From contig JAQVAJ010000014.1 in NCBI GenBank assembly GCA_028690885.1, forward strand, positions 1 through 8,206: a DNA stretch of 8,206 nt, written 5' to 3'. Position numbers and translations under genes: made by a program. Within the stretch, counting starts at the first letter, position 1. The number at the start of each line of letters is the position of its first letter. Below are positions 7,671-8,206 of the stretch, piece by piece. The notes below the pieces were generated by a model. The model ran no database searches, had not been told where the DNA came from, and worked only from the letters and a program-made list of their open reading frames with translations. The stretch comes from Clostridia bacterium (GTDB lineage: Bacteria; Bacillota; Clostridia; DUPQ01).

Positions 7671-7690
7671 GTCACACCTCAATTAAGTAT

Positions 7691-7705
7691 GTGTATAGAA
7701 TACAC
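7691..7705. repeat. Perfect inverted repeat upstream of the rhodanese gene
   Basis: GTGTAT and ATACAC flank a central AGA. It lies 20 to 35 bases upstream of the rhodanese ATG, in the gap after the small membrane protein gene. It could be an operator or the foot of a small hairpin in the transcript, but the arms are only six bases and no protein is known to bind it. Confidence 0.35.
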
Positions 7706-7738
7706 GCTTTAAACAAATACATCTGTGACAAAAGCACA

Positions 7739-7990
7739 TTATGATTTAAAAAATATAATTCTGCTTAATGCAAATATGATTATGAAAAGTATACTTGGTA
7801 CTCCACAGAGAAATACCCATATCTTGTTTTTGGTTTTTTTGTACATATGTACTCCACCTAGTACAGACAATACTGTAACGGCTAAATATGCAAATATCAT
7901 AAGAAAAGGAATACTCATGTTAAAAGAGAAATCTGGCAACCGGTTCCATCGGAAAATATAATCGAATATTCTGAAAGGATTGAATCTCAT
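7739..7990 (-). CDS. Small two-helix membrane protein of unknown function
   Basis: I do not recognise this 83-residue protein. It begins MRFNPFRIFDYIFRWNRLPD, an aromatic and basic amphipathic segment. Two hydrophobic helices follow (about 26-47 and 58-80), joined by the basic loop KKTKNK (51-56), which should face the cytoplasm, so both ends would be outside. No Cys pair or catalytic motif is visible. The start is certain: the minus strand carries AGGAGGTGAT (7995-8004), fully complementary to the 16S rRNA tail, a few bases before ATG 7990. Longer in-frame starts back to 8101 have no such site. The gene lies 68 bases upstream of the rhodanese lipoprotein in the same direction and is probably co-transcribed, which hints at an envelope role but proves nothing. 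Confidence 0.8.
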   Translation of the reverse strand: MRFNPFRIFDYIFRWNRLPDFSFNMSIPFLMIFAYLAVTVLSVLGGVHMYKKTKNKIWVFLCGVPSILFIIIFALSRIIFFKS

Positions 7991-7994
7991 GCAA

Positions 7995-8004
7995 ATCACC
8001 TCCT
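7995..8004 (-). promoter_or_regulatory. Consensus ribosome binding site of the small membrane protein
   Basis: AGGAGGTGAT on the minus strand is a full-length match to the anti-Shine-Dalgarno sequence and sits four bases before the ATG at 7990. It decides that start over the longer frame opening at 8101. Confidence 0.9.
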
Positions 8005-8112
8005 GGATATGATACCACATATACTTATAGAAAATCATTAAAAATTCCTTAAAAACTATGACTTGCTTAAACCGAAAAATAAAGTTTTCACTTTTTTGCA
8101 TATTTAAATGTG

Positions 8113-8118
8113 TATAAT
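8113..8118 (+). promoter_or_regulatory. Possible -10 box of a rightward gene beyond the window
   Basis: A perfect TATAAT at 8113-8118 is preceded directly by TGTG. The -35 position (around 8090-8095) is only a T-rich tract, so the match is incomplete. It faces the ribosome-binding-like AAAGGGG at the right edge, about 80 bases further on. Confidence 0.3.
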
Positions 8119-8146
8119 ATATATGTAAAACCGAAATACTTGATTA

Positions 8147-8163
8147 ACAAATCTGCAATTTGT
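8147..8163. repeat. Short inverted repeat in the right-hand intergenic region
   Basis: ACAAAT and ATTTGT flank CTGCA. The element lies downstream of the possible rightward -10 box, a position where an operator could block transcription. The arms are short and AT-rich, so chance is plausible. Confidence 0.25.
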
Positions 8164-8197
8164 GCCTTATGCATAATTTATATTATTCTATTTATTC

Positions 8198-8204
8198 AAA
8201 GGGG
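8198..8204 (+). promoter_or_regulatory. Ribosome binding site of a rightward gene starting outside the window
   Basis: AAAGGGG at 8198-8204 is a purine-rich, Shine-Dalgarno-like motif in otherwise AT-rich sequence at the very end of the window. No start codon follows before 8206. It suggests a plus-strand gene beginning within the next ten or so bases, divergent from the small membrane protein gene. Between 8005 and here I see no coding frame. Confidence 0.4.
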
Positions 8205-8206
8205 AA

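Noticed and set aside
8024..8030. TATAAG as a -10 box for the small membrane protein gene on the minus strand
   Set aside because: The -35 position reads TTAAGG, a poor match, and other candidates in this AT-rich region are no better, so no promoter was assigned.
7991..8101. N-terminal extension of the small membrane protein to 120 residues
   Set aside because: The full-consensus ribosome binding site at 7995-8004 lies inside this extension and points to the ATG at 7990.

Overview
The window looks like chromosomal DNA from a low-GC, Gram-positive, probably anaerobic clostridial bacterium. This is inferred from AT-rich codon use, near-perfect AGGAGG-type ribosome binding sites, a lipobox lipoprotein, and a zinc-ribbon membrane protein with a Pro/Ser/Thr linker of the kind seen in cellulolytic clostridia. 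The species cannot be named from the sequence. I see no RNA gene, insertion sequence, CRISPR array or prophage module.

Layout, left to right. (1) 1-1381, minus strand: the first 460 codons of a dihydrolipoamide-dehydrogenase-type flavoprotein, cut by the left edge, with its own promoter. (2) A hairpin terminator near 1465-1502 separates it from (3) 1531-3729, minus strand: a 732-residue zinc-ribbon membrane protein with a large extracellular part that carries a probable papain-like cysteine peptidase fold. (4) 3730-4076: a divergent control region with a TTGACA promoter on each strand and a possible 10-codon leader peptide. (5) 4077-7178, plus strand: a 1033-residue heparinase II/III-type polysaccharide lyase with two N-terminal beta-sandwich regions and no signal peptide. 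(6) 7263-7670, minus strand: a rhodanese-domain lipoprotein. (7) 7739-7990, minus strand: an 83-residue two-helix membrane protein, probably co-transcribed with the rhodanese. (8) 8005-8206: a gene-free AT-rich region ending in a ribosome binding site that appears to belong to a rightward gene starting just outside the window.

The genes do not form one obvious pathway. The most distinctive part is the divergent pair: an envelope-anchored probable peptidase or receptor with a cytoplasmic zinc ribbon, opposite a lyase that appears to act inside the cell. The lyase probably degrades uronic-acid-containing oligosaccharides after import, since no export signal is visible, but its substrate cannot be read from the sequence. 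The dehydrogenase and rhodanese are general redox and sulfur enzymes with no visible tie to the lyase. Three CDS starts were moved downstream of the longest open frame (3750 to 3729, 3984 to 4077, 8101 to 7990) on ribosome-binding-site and promoter evidence. The rhodanese start was placed at 7670, four codons inside a TTG-initiated frame.
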